Notes under the pieces: model-generated
Seen by the model: only the letters and a program-made list of their open reading frames with translations
The model's database searches: none
Told to the model about the DNA's origin: nothing
Made by a program: the position numbers and the translations under genes
Shown: positions 35,542 to 44,272 of the stretch, piece after piece
Layout of the letters: each line of letters opens with the position of its first letter
How positions within the stretch are numbered: position 1 is the stretch's first letter
Assembly (NCBI GenBank): GCA_016213785.1
Contig: JACQZQ010000061.1
Location: 31,285-95,284 of the forward strand
Direction of reading: 5' to 3'
Source: Acidobacteriota bacterium
Lineage (GTDB): Bacteria; Acidobacteriota; Blastocatellia; Chloracidobacteriales; JADJPF01
Length of the DNA stretch: 64,000 nt

Positions 35542-36210
35542 ATGCAATCAGAGATATGGATTGCTTGGAGTGGATTTCTAGGAACACTACTATTGGTATT
35601 TGTAGGACTATTAAATTATTCAGTGTTTATAAGACAACTAAGAATAGCAAGAGAACAAATTCAAACGGCAATAAAACAAGTTGAGATTGCTCAAAAACAA
35701 CCAGAACTACAATTAATTCAAAGATCTATAACAGAAACAACAGAGCATGTAAAAGTGCTGGTAGCAAAACCTTATTTACGCCCTTACTTTTATGAAAACA
35801 AGACTTGGCAACCTACTGATCCTGTAAGCTATGATGAAATTAAAGCAATGGCTGAATTAATACTTAATAATTTTGCTTCAGCGCTTATGCATTCAGCTTC
35901 TTTTCCTCAGTATCCAGGACGAGGTATTGAACCTACCATAACCTTTCACTTAAGAAATAGTCCTGAATTACAAATTTTCTTATTTGAAAATTTTGACCGT
36001 TTTCCTTTTACTGGATTAACCTTACTTTGTCTTAAAAACCAATCACTAAAGGAAACAGAAGAAGACTTAAAACGACTTATTTCTATAGTAGAATTTAACG
36101 AAGCCGAAAAGCAGAGACGACAACTATTACTTGAAATATTTAAGAAACCACAAAACCGAACCCCATTAGAATTCACTAAGCAAAGTATGTCGGGTAATTA
36201 TTTGGAATGA
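35542..36210 (+). CDS. membrane-anchored protein with coiled coil
   Basis: The 222-aa protein starts with a transmembrane helix (about 8-29), followed by a coiled coil (about 31-75) rich in Arg, Gln and Glu (RQLRIAREQIQTAIKQVEIAQKQ). A soluble helical domain follows with KPYLRPYFYENKTW (about 75-90). Short proteins with the same TM, coiled-coil and RPYFY order occur in many bacteria without known function, from memory. AGGAGA lies about 6 nt upstream. It is divergent from the gene at 34554, and the 283-bp gap between them shows no strong motif. Confidence 0.65.
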   Translation: MQSEIWIAWSGFLGTLLLVFVGLLNYSVFIRQLRIAREQIQTAIKQVEIAQKQPELQLIQRSITETTEHVKVLVAKPYLRPYFYENKTWQPTDPVSYDEIKAMAELILNNFASALMHSASFPQYPGRGIEPTITFHLRNSPELQIFLFENFDRFPFTGLTLLCLKNQSLKETEEDLKRLISIVEFNEAEKQRRQLLLEIFKKPQNRTPLEFTKQSMSGNYLE

Positions 36211-36369
36211 TTGCCCGATTTAGGATATTTTTAGAATTAGATTCTTTAATAAAAATAAGCTAGCTAATAATAAAATTAATCTATTATCAGCTAGCTTTAT
36301 TAAGCCGTAGTTTTCTTGATTTTTTAATCTTACTCACAGGGAACTTAAAAAGATTTCTTGTCGTGCAAA

Positions 36370-36705
36370 CTACCACATTATAGTTAAAAATATGATGAAT
36401 TTGACTTTTTCAGTACCAACATTCTTAATTTCATAATGGATTTCATGCTCAACCTCAGTTTCTACTGTTTGAGACTGTGGGAATGGCTTCTTTTCAGTTA
36501 TTATCAATCTTCGCCAAAGTCTGGTTACTTCAACAGATGTATCTTGGGCAAAGCCTTCAATAGTGCTACCTGTAGCAAGTGGAATAGCCTGAGCACCCCA
36601 TACTGCATTAGCACCTGGTGTTGCATTGTTCCAATGTCCCTTATAAGTTTTACCTGGCGCAAGTTCAACTTCTTTGTTTGTGTTAATTACTTTTAGATTT
36701 GACAT
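36370..36705 (-). CDS. small beta-rich protein of unknown function
   Basis: The 111-aa protein appears all-beta. Its segments include VELAPGKTYKGHWNNATPG, AVWGAQAIPLATGSTIEGF, VEVTRLWRRLIITEKK and HEIHYEIKNVGTEKVKFII. It has no signal peptide or Cys and several Trp residues. AAGGAGA lies about 4 nt upstream of the ATG. I do not know the family. The layout suggests a single beta-sandwich, perhaps a binding protein. It lies on the same strand as the gene at 37014, which is 308 bp upstream, so it may have its own promoter. Confidence 0.62.
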   Translation of the reverse strand: MSNLKVINTNKEVELAPGKTYKGHWNNATPGANAVWGAQAIPLATGSTIEGFAQDTSVEVTRLWRRLIITEKKPFPQSQTVETEVEHEIHYEIKNVGTEKVKFIIFLTIMW

Positions 36706-37013
36706 ATTTTCTCCTTAATAATGTTAAACTAGCTAAGCTGTGTATTTATAACTATTTAGCTATGATGATTAATTAAAATAAATACAGTTTATTTCTCAGC
36801 AATAATATTCCTAAAGAATAAGTGTTTTAGACTATTATTAAGACAAAGCCATTTGCTTAGCCAAACAAAATATTAGCCTTGTTCATAGGAATATTTCTTA
36901 CTTGCTGCTGTAAATGTTGTTACTGGTTAGAGTGCTAAGAGAACATTTCTTTGCACCTTTAGGTAGAATTAGGAAGTTTCTTTACAACTATTTTGCTAGG
37001 AAAATTTGTAGGT
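36706..37013. other. intergenic region between two leftward genes
   Basis: This 308-bp gap shows no coding frame. A spaced inverted repeat AATATTCCT / AGGAATATT (about 36806-36814 and 36886-36896) is the only structure noted. It presumably contains the promoter of the 111-aa protein gene. Confidence 0.4.
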
Positions 37014-37808
37014 TTAGCCTTGAGTTAAAACGCAGGTTACATCGTATTTAGCTCCATCTCCAGAAAAAGAAAGTGTTTTGGCAAGGGGAGCAACTGTAGG
37101 AAGAACAAGATCAAGAGCTGAGAGAGTTAGCTCTTTAACAGCTATCTTATCATCAGGGTTTGGAAAACCAGTAGGAATACTTAAAGCAGAGTTCATGTCA
37201 TTGATTAATTTAGTAACTAAGTTAGACCTTGACAAACCTATTGAAGCAGCTAAGGTTGCTGTTAGTTGTGCTTTAACCAGTCCTCTAGTTGCATTAGGAG
37301 AGCCTTCGTCTTTCTCCATAACTGCCACAAGAAAAATTACATCTGTTGGTTGTAAAATAGTTTTTGCACTTCCATTAATTGCCCAAAAAAGTGTTCCATC
37401 ACTATTACGGCTTTCTCCAGTATCAACACCATCCCAAGGGCCATATAAAGTGACTTCTAAATTAGGTAGAGGAACAACGCTAAGATCTATACTGGCAACA
37501 AGTACATAAGGGGCATCACTTTCAAAAAAGAATGTTCCTTGTTGTTTAGCACAATAAATACTCCCAACCTTAATTTTAAGAGGGAAAGGAGCAACATTGC
37601 TAAGAATGCAACTCTTAAAAGATGAATTTAGTGCAGCAATTTCTTGTTGCAATTTTTTTACTTCAGCTAAAGATTCTGGATCGGGCTTACCAGGATGAGG
37701 ATCGTCTTTTCCTTGAATATAACCTGGGGCTGTTTGTATTTGTTTAATTTTTGCTTGTAAAGATTTTATCTTATCCATAAATGGTTGGCATGTTGCAGGG
37801 GTACTCAT
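37014..37808 (-). CDS. unknown protein under the duplicated upstream element
   Basis: The 264-aa protein has a helical N-terminus that may form a coiled coil (about 8-65, broken by a Gly/Pro/Asp loop at 27-43). A beta domain follows (about 75-180): KVGSIYCAKQQGTFFFESDAPYV, VTLYGPWDGVDTGESRN and DVIFLVAVMEKDEGSPNATRG. A helical segment (about 180-225) and a final beta hairpin complete it. It has no signal peptide. The family is not recognised, although the YGPWxGVDxGE and VIFLVAVME motifs look like real conserved patterns. Its upstream DNA shares a 135-bp sequence with that of the ECF sigma gene, so it is a likely member of the same regulon. Confidence 0.68.
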   Translation of the reverse strand: MSTPATCQPFMDKIKSLQAKIKQIQTAPGYIQGKDDPHPGKPDPESLAEVKKLQQEIAALNSSFKSCILSNVAPFPLKIKVGSIYCAKQQGTFFFESDAPYVLVASIDLSVVPLPNLEVTLYGPWDGVDTGESRNSDGTLFWAINGSAKTILQPTDVIFLVAVMEKDEGSPNATRGLVKAQLTATLAASIGLSRSNLVTKLINDMNSALSIPTGFPNPDDKIAVKELTLSALDLVLPTVAPLAKTLSFSGDGAKYDVTCVLTQG

Positions 37809-37875
37809 AAATTTGCTCCTTATTCTTTAGATTCTTTTATAGAACTCTTAAATAAAAAATTGCGAATTGAGTTTT

Positions 37876-38014
37876 TTTCTCTTTTCGCTTTACACTTTTT
37901 AGAAGCGCAAAAACAAAATAAATCACGACACAGTTTTTTCTTTTTAACGAAGTTTTGTTTCAAAAATATTATGCTGATAACATTTCTTAAATAAGGAACA
38001 AATTGGAGAGAGGG
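37876..38014 (-). promoter_or_regulatory. conserved upstream element, copy B
   Basis: The second copy of the sequence at 34301-34435 has the same orientation, 68 bp upstream of the leftward gene start at 37808. AAGGAGC precedes that ATG. The AAGCG-CGCTT stem is retained despite base changes in its loop. The remaining 286 bp to the lipoxygenase start at 38301 show no further repeat or frame and presumably hold that gene's promoter. Confidence 0.6.
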
Positions 38015-38300
38015 TTTATATAAAAATTAATAAAATAAACACTTTAATCCTAAATACGTAAGCTGCTGACTATCAACTTATTTTTAACTTATTACTCGCT
38101 TTCAAGGCTATAAAATTTAGTATCTTCTTTTACAAAATATTTAAACCAAAAAGAGGAAGATTTTTGTCCTGTTTTTTCAACTTTTGCGCCTTACTTATCG
38201 AAGCTAATATTAAACCTACTAACTTATGTAAAAATAGTAGAAGCTAATAGAGAAGCCTATTTTACTTAAACTAATGAAAATTTGATTTGAAAGGAAAAAT

Positions 38301-40163
38301 ATGTTGGAAATTAACACAGTTACAAAAAACAATGATTCTTCAGCTAAGTACGCTTATAATTATACTTATCTTCCACCACTTGCTATGATAGAGACTCTTC
38401 CTTCTTCAGAAGATTTTTCTGCACGTCCTCTTTGGATTGCTTTAGTTGCTCGTTCAGTACTGAACATTTTAATCAACGCAATTATGATAGGCATTAATAA
38501 AGAAGATGGAATAGCTAAATATATGGAAAAGTTACTAACTGCCTTAAAAGATAGCACTAGCGAGCTAAAAGCAGATGCAAAAGCTGCTTTATTAAAATCA
38601 ATTGAGAGCGAGCTAAAAGAGCAAGGTTTTCCAACTTCACTAGCTAAAATAGAGGCTTTCTTAAAAGGAGTTGTAGAATCATTTGCACAAAGCGTTACAA
38701 AAGAAACCCTTAATGATCTTATAGAGATAATTATGAAATTAGGGGCTTTATCTGGAAAAGCTACTAGTCTTAAAGATTACGACAAATTATTTCAATTTAT
38801 TCCATTACCAGCAATTAGCCAAAATTTTCAAGAGGACTCTGAGTTTGCAGCAATGCGAGTTGCTGGCCCAAATCCTTTAATGATTGAGCAAGTAAAAACA
38901 TTACATGGCAAATTAGAAGTTACTGAAAGCCACTACCAAGCTGTAATGGGTAAAGAAGATAGTTTAACTAAAGCATTATCTGAAGGACGACTTTATTTAG
39001 CTGATTACACAGTATTTAATGGGGCACTTAATGGGAGCTTTCCAGATACTCAAAAATTTAACTATGCCCCATTAGCGCTTTTTGTCGTACCATTAGGTAA
39101 AACATCTTTAATGCCTGTAGCAATTCAATATAACTTACAATCTAATGGTCAAACTGTTATTTTTACACCAAACGATGGTTATGACTGGCTAATTGCTAAA
39201 ACCCTAGTGCAAATAGCTGATGGTAATTTTCATGAAGCAGTTAGCCATTTAGGAAGAACACATCTATTTATTGAACCATTTGTTATGGCTACACATAATC
39301 AACTCTCAGAGAAACACCCTTTAAGAATTTTAATGACACCACACTTTGAAGGAACATTAGCCATCAATAACGCTGCCCAAGGTTCACTAATTGCGTCTGG
39401 CGGAGGTGTAGATAAATTGCTGTCTAGTTCAATAGACCAATCTAGAGTTTTTGCAATACAAGGAGCACAAAGCTATTTACTAAATGTTAGAACTTCAACA
39501 CTAAAACAGACTCTTAAACAACGAGGTGTTGATGATGTTTCATTACTGCCAGATTATCCATATCGTGATGATGCATTACTTGTATGGGATGCAATTGAAG
39601 TATGGGTATCAAATTATATAAATTATTACTATAAATCTGATCAAGCAGTAGAAAATGATTCTCAATTAAAAGCTTGGGTTGAAGAGTTAATTTCTCATAA
39701 TGGAGGACGTGTAAATAATATTGGTCAGAACAACTCTATTACAAAGCGCGATGAACTAATAGAACTAATTACACAAGTTTATTTTACTAGTAGTGCTCAA
39801 CATGCAGCAGTAAATTTCCCTCAAGAAGATATTATGTCTTATACACCTGCAATACCATTAGCAGGATATATACCTATAACAAAAAATGGAGGTGCAACTG
39901 AAACAGACTTTTTAAGACTGTTGCCACCATTAGATAAAGCACAATCACAATTAGAACTTGTATACACTTTAGGGTCAGTTTATTACACGACTTTAGGTGA
40001 TTATGGTGATAGCTATTTTACTGATCCAACCATTAAAAATTATTTAACTGAATTTCAACAAGAATTAGTTAAAATTGAAGCAGAAATTAACAAAAGAAAC
40101 CAGACTCGTAGACCATACAAGTATTTGCTGCCTTCAAGGATACCTCAAAGTATAAATATCTAA
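38301..40163 (+). CDS. bacterial lipoxygenase
   Basis: The 620-aa protein has the complete iron-binding set of lipoxygenases. H316 and H321 lie in SHLGRTHLFIEPFVMATH, H501 and N505 in QHAAVNF, and the C-terminal residue is Ile620, whose carboxylate is the fifth ligand. The spacings (5 between the His pair, 4 between His and Asn) match known enzymes. Other family marks are MTPHFEGTLAINNAA (about 345-359) and DYPYRDDALLVWDAIEVWV (about 418-436). The usual PLAT beta-barrel is lacking; a helical region (about 55-155) takes its place, as in some bacterial forms. No signal peptide is seen. It should add O2 to polyunsaturated fatty acids. AAAGGA lies 6 nt upstream. Confidence 0.92.
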   Translation: MLEINTVTKNNDSSAKYAYNYTYLPPLAMIETLPSSEDFSARPLWIALVARSVLNILINAIMIGINKEDGIAKYMEKLLTALKDSTSELKADAKAALLKSIESELKEQGFPTSLAKIEAFLKGVVESFAQSVTKETLNDLIEIIMKLGALSGKATSLKDYDKLFQFIPLPAISQNFQEDSEFAAMRVAGPNPLMIEQVKTLHGKLEVTESHYQAVMGKEDSLTKALSEGRLYLADYTVFNGALNGSFPDTQKFNYAPLALFVVPLGKTSLMPVAIQYNLQSNGQTVIFTPNDGYDWLIAKTLVQIADGNFHEAVSHLGRTHLFIEPFVMATHNQLSEKHPLRILMTPHFEGTLAINNAAQGSLIASGGGVDKLLSSSIDQSRVFAIQGAQSYLLNVRTSTLKQTLKQRGVDDVSLLPDYPYRDDALLVWDAIEVWVSNYINYYYKSDQAVENDSQLKAWVEELISHNGGRVNNIGQNNSITKRDELIELITQVYFTSSAQHAAVNFPQEDIMSYTPAIPLAGYIPITKNGGATETDFLRLLPPLDKAQSQLELVYTLGSVYYTTLGDYGDSYFTDPTIKNYLTEFQQELVKIEAEINKRNQTRRPYKYLLPSRIPQSINI

Positions 40164-40206
40164 GGTTTCTAGTTTTCTATTCCAAAATAGAAAACCTACT
40201 AAACCT
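40163..40206 (+). terminator. terminator after the lipoxygenase gene
   Basis: An inner perfect stem GTTTTCTATT-CCAA-AATAGAAAAC (40172-40195) is enclosed by AGGTTT / AAACCT (40163-40168 and 40201-40206). It begins at the stop codon. Confidence 0.75.
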
Positions 40207-40528
40207 AAGTAATAGTGCAATAAATAGAGTGAGTTAGTAAGGTGACTTAGCTAATTCACTTTGTTTACTTGCAGCTATTGCTTATTTTGACCTTTTTTAT
40301 CCCTAGTTTTTTGACTATTCACTACTTTTGCTTGCTGGGAATTGCTGTAGAAGATAAATCGCGTTGTTTTGATGTATAAATTGTACTATAGTATGACATT
40401 TTCTAGAAAATATCATACTTAAAACTTAAATTTTTACTCATACCCCAGTTTATTGTATTGCTCTTCACAACAAATCGCGAATTACCGTTACAAATCGCTT
40501 AAGTATTTAATATGTTGCTAGGGATATA
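40207..40528. promoter_or_regulatory. regulatory region of the second receptor, with 30-bp palindrome
   Basis: A near-perfect 30-bp palindrome (40390-40419, AGTATGACATTTTCT in the left half, two mismatched positions) lies 110 bp upstream of the receptor start. Closer in, ACAAATCGC is repeated at 40470-40478 and 40490-40498, a 20-bp period, and a related TAAATCGCG occurs at 40355-40363. Repeats two helical turns apart near a start suggest operator sites. The rest of the gap has no gene. Confidence 0.5.
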
Positions 40529-43519
40529 ATGATTATGTATAAATTGAAATATTTCAAAATGTTAGTATTTAGTTTAGTACTTTGTTTTTCGATTTCTTTT
40601 ACTGCAAAAGGCCAATCAGCTGGCTCACCTACAGCAAATATTATTGGTAATCTTATGGATGAGCAGAAATTTTCGCTTGGAGGGGTCAAAATAAATGTTA
40701 AGAATTTACAAACTAATGTTAGTAGAGAGCTTTCTTCTTTTGAAGATGGGAGTTTTTTAATAACACAATTGCTGCCAGGAAAATACTTGCTCACTTTGTC
40801 GCTAGAAGGGTTTGCTACAAGTAAATTAACCCTTGACCTTGTTCATGGCACTACTACTAACATTACTCTATCCTTAAAGGCTGCTGATATTAAGGAAGAA
40901 ATTATAGAAGTTAATGCTAATAGTCTGCTAAATGATACCCGAACAGAACGTAGTGTTAGCATTGGAGAAGATTTAACTAACTCTCTACCTATTGATCCTG
41001 GTAATAGTGTTTATGCTGGTAATGTAGCTTGTCTATTAGGGGATAGAGCATTACCAAGATCTGTTTCAGTTAACTTAGGGTTTGTTTTTAATAGCCAGCA
41101 AGGTTCTTTTAATAGTACTAGTACAGATGGCGTTGATAATAATGATACTAATAATGCCCCGCCAAGAGCGTTTTTTAGCCTCTCTAGTGTAAAGGATTTT
41201 CAGATCCTCTCTAACAACTATTCTGCCGAATATGGGCGTTTAGTAGGAGGGTGTTTTGTTAATGGTATTACTAGTAGGGGAGATAATGAATTTCATGGAT
41301 TATTACTAAGCCAAATACGTAATGATGGCTTATCTGCCCGTAATGCGTTTGCTAAATTTGAACCTGAATCAGAACGTTATTTTCTAGATTCTATGTTAAG
41401 TGGGCCAATAATAAAAAATAAACTTTTCTTTTTCTCCTCTTTTTCCCGCCTTTCAAGCAAAGATAATAGTGTAGTTACTATTAGGGATAATACTATTTCA
41501 TCGATTAAGCGTTTAGGGTTTGATGTAAACAATGGCCCAATACCTTTTTCAAATGGTATTACTACGTTTCTTTTCCGCTTAGATGGATATTCTCAAAATA
41601 ACAATTTTTCTGTTCGTTATAATAGTAATTTTGTTTATGATGGTGTTTTTCAACCTTTTATTGCACAAATATCTGATACTAGTGCCTTAGCTCAACGTTC
41701 AGAAAATAATAGCCTTTCACTTCAAAATACTTATTTTAATAGTAATCTAAACTTAACCAATGAAACTAGGGTTTTAGTTGAAAAAACTAGTCAAACCTTA
41801 TCACCAAATAATAGTAGTCCGTTGGTTACTTTATTACCTCCAGAAGGTTTTACTCAATTTAACCGAGGAATAATTGAGGCTCAACCAAGAGAAGACCAAT
41901 ATTTTCAATTTGTTAATAACACATCTATTAATCGTAAAAAATATTTCTTGCGTTTTGGCATAGATTTGTTTTACAACCAAACTTTGGATAACACAAAAGC
42001 TATTTTACCCACTGCTGGTCATGCGATTTTTTTAACTTTAGATTTTGCTAAAATATTTAATCGCCCTAATTTACCTTTATTTACTGGTTTAGAGGCTTTT
42101 GATCCTAGTTTACGTAGTCCTCAGCAATTGGCTTTTCTTCGTTCTTTACCACAGCAATTTCCCCGATTAGGGATTCCTCAAAACTTAAATTTAGCCAATC
42201 TTCCTTTGCCTAGTACCTATATTCAAGGTTTTGGGAATAATAGCACAGGGTTAGACAAAATATTATTTTCTGCCTTTGTTCAAACTGATATTAAATTAAA
42301 ACCTAATTTTATGTTACGTGCAGGTGTTCGTTATGACTTAAATAGAGTGGATTTTGGCCCAGATAACAACGGAAATATAAGCCCAAGAATAGCTTTTTCC
42401 TATCGTCCAGGAAAAATTTCTCAAATAAATGTTCGAGGAGCTTTTGGGCTGTTTTTTGGTACTCCTATAACAGGGCCTTATTTAACAAGTAAAGTTTTTA
42501 GCCAAAATTTTCAACTAGTTAGCTTGATTTTTCCTCTATCAGCTATTCCTTTTTCTTTGCCTAATCGCCGCTTTTCTCAAGGGCAACAACCTCCAACGGA
42601 TATTAATTTTGTTTCACAGTTAAACCAAAATTATCAATTAGCTTCACAGTTACCTAATAACTATGCAAGTCAAGCTAATTTTGGTATTGATTATTTTATA
42701 AATAGTAAAACAGAAATTTCACTGGATTATAATTTAACACGTGGAGTTAAGATTGCTTCTATACGTAATATTAATCCAATTGTTAGAGTTGTTTCAGGTG
42801 ATCCTCTAGCTAGCGCTATTACTGGACGACCTAACCCTAATCAAGGGTTGTTATATGAGTATTCGTCAGCTTTTGATAGTTATTATAATGCATTAACAAT
42901 AGTTGCTAATCGTAAATTAAGCCATAATATAGGTTTTATAGCACAATATACTTTTTCTAAAGCTATTGATAATATTGTAGATATTTCTCCTATAGGGATT
43001 CAAGAGATAGTAAACCCTTTGGATTTAGCTCAAGAAAGAGGTTTATCTTTACAAGATATTAGAAATCGGGTTACTTTTTCTGGAGTTTGGGATTTAACAA
43101 ATACTAATCCAATATTAAAAAATACTCAGATAGCATCTGTTTTGATATTACAATCTGGGCAGCCATATAATTTGATTGCTACAGCAGATTTAGATGGAAA
43201 TGGAGACTTTTTACCAGCAGACAGACCTCAAAATATTGGACGTAATAGAGGAATCACACCAGGGTTTGCAACTCTTGACTTACGTTTAATAAAAAAGATA
43301 AATCTTACAGAAAAACTCCAATTAGTTCTTTTTGTAGATGGATTTAATGTTCTTAATCGCTTAAATATAAGCCAAGTTGATAGAGGGTTTCCTTCTGATC
43401 AAAAAGGAAATTTTTCATTACCTAAACAAGAATCAGGACGTTTTATCGCTCCAAAGGAAATTTATAGAAATGCATTTGGAGCTAGACAAATTCAATTAGG
43501 TTTTAAACTGAGCTTTTAA
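40529..43519 (+). CDS. Oar-like TonB-dependent receptor, diverged paralogue
   Basis: The 996-aa protein has the same order as the receptor at 22210-25221. It has a signal peptide (about 1-30, ending AKG before QSA), a carboxypeptidase-regulatory domain (about 38-120), a plug-like region (about 130-245), a barrel, and an aromatic C-terminus (IQLGFKLSF). Many barrel segments match the first receptor (NLTNETR, LDGNGD..PADRP, ESGRFIAP). The plug differs: the expected GGVVNIVTKGG is replaced by GGCFVNGITSRGD, and an extra Cys appears in NVACLLGDR. It is likely a working outer membrane protein with altered gating or ligand. The ATG has AGGGA about 5 nt upstream. Confidence 0.88.
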   Translation: MIMYKLKYFKMLVFSLVLCFSISFTAKGQSAGSPTANIIGNLMDEQKFSLGGVKINVKNLQTNVSRELSSFEDGSFLITQLLPGKYLLTLSLEGFATSKLTLDLVHGTTTNITLSLKAADIKEEIIEVNANSLLNDTRTERSVSIGEDLTNSLPIDPGNSVYAGNVACLLGDRALPRSVSVNLGFVFNSQQGSFNSTSTDGVDNNDTNNAPPRAFFSLSSVKDFQILSNNYSAEYGRLVGGCFVNGITSRGDNEFHGLLLSQIRNDGLSARNAFAKFEPESERYFLDSMLSGPIIKNKLFFFSSFSRLSSKDNSVVTIRDNTISSIKRLGFDVNNGPIPFSNGITTFLFRLDGYSQNNNFSVRYNSNFVYDGVFQPFIAQISDTSALAQRSENNSLSLQNTYFNSNLNLTNETRVLVEKTSQTLSPNNSSPLVTLLPPEGFTQFNRGIIEAQPREDQYFQFVNNTSINRKKYFLRFGIDLFYNQTLDNTKAILPTAGHAIFLTLDFAKIFNRPNLPLFTGLEAFDPSLRSPQQLAFLRSLPQQFPRLGIPQNLNLANLPLPSTYIQGFGNNSTGLDKILFSAFVQTDIKLKPNFMLRAGVRYDLNRVDFGPDNNGNISPRIAFSYRPGKISQINVRGAFGLFFGTPITGPYLTSKVFSQNFQLVSLIFPLSAIPFSLPNRRFSQGQQPPTDINFVSQLNQNYQLASQLPNNYASQANFGIDYFINSKTEISLDYNLTRGVKIASIRNINPIVRVVSGDPLASAITGRPNPNQGLLYEYSSAFDSYYNALTIVANRKLSHNIGFIAQYTFSKAIDNIVDISPIGIQEIVNPLDLAQERGLSLQDIRNRVTFSGVWDLTNTNPILKNTQIASVLILQSGQPYNLIATADLDGNGDFLPADRPQNIGRNRGITPGFATLDLRLIKKINLTEKLQLVLFVDGFNVLNRLNISQVDRGFPSDQKGNFSLPKQESGRFIAPKEIYRNAFGARQIQLGFKLSF

Positions 43520-43815
43520 AATTACTGAAAAACTAGTAAAAGACCCTGTTATCAGCTTGCTCGCTCAAAAGTTAAGCAAAGCTTTTGACCCTTCTTTTAT
43601 TTTCTTCTTTTTTTATTACTAACTTGCTTACGCTATATTTCTTCCTTATTTTTACTTTATCTCAAACTTAACAAATAGTTAGGTAACATAAAACAAAAAA
43701 AATTTTGATTTGTGACGGATTTTTTTGAAAAAAACGTCTATTAGTAACGACGGAAATAGTTTTTATAAATTACTTGTGGGTAAACCAATCAAAATAATAG
43801 TTTAGGAGGAAACCA

Positions 43816-44235
43816 ATGATAATAGTATGGGGAGAAAGGTTGTATGGGAAGGTAAATCAAGTAGATAACCAAATCCATGTAGCAACAAGGTTTTTTCACA
43901 TTCAATTTATTCCATTAATACCGTTACAGTCATTTATAGTAATCAATGGCACAGAATCAGATGGTCAATTTCAAGGGCTTGCTATTGCTATGAGCCTTAA
44001 ATCTGTTCTTGCTGCTTATCTTAGAACTTTGTTGGTAATTGGTTGTATAGTTTTCATTTTTAGAGCTTTTATGATGTTTTCTGGAGAAAGCCCAACTACT
44101 ATTCTTGGAATGCTTAATTTAATGGTTGGGGGCTTTCTTGTTTTAAGTTTTTGGGGTTCTTATCAACTTATGAAAGCTGATGAACAGGAGGCAAAAAAGC
44201 TTTTCCAAGAACTTAGAAGTGTTGGAATTTATTAA
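43816..44235 (+). CDS. small membrane protein of unknown function
   Basis: The 139-aa protein has a soluble N-terminus, IVWGERLYGKVNQVDNQIHVATRFFHIQFIPLIPLQSFIVI (about 2-43 in the sequence), then two transmembrane helices (about 66-88 and 96-118) and a short charged tail. The YGKV...HVATRF.H..FIPLIP pattern is one I remember from uncharacterised proteins in many phyla. AGGAGG lies 6 nt upstream of the ATG. The following gene starts 37 bp after it on the same strand. The role is unknown. Confidence 0.7.
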   Translation: MIIVWGERLYGKVNQVDNQIHVATRFFHIQFIPLIPLQSFIVINGTESDGQFQGLAIAMSLKSVLAAYLRTLLVIGCIVFIFRAFMMFSGESPTTILGMLNLMVGGFLVLSFWGSYQLMKADEQEAKKLFQELRSVGIY

Positions 44236-44272
44236 AACGTTTTTTGAAAATATAAGAAAAGGGAGAATGAAT

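Noticed and set aside
37078..37509. A 143-aa rightward frame opposite the unknown gene at 37014
   Set aside because: The leftward frame has a ribosome site and coherent secondary-structure pattern. This one is rich in Ser/Ala/Thr, as reverse shadows often are.
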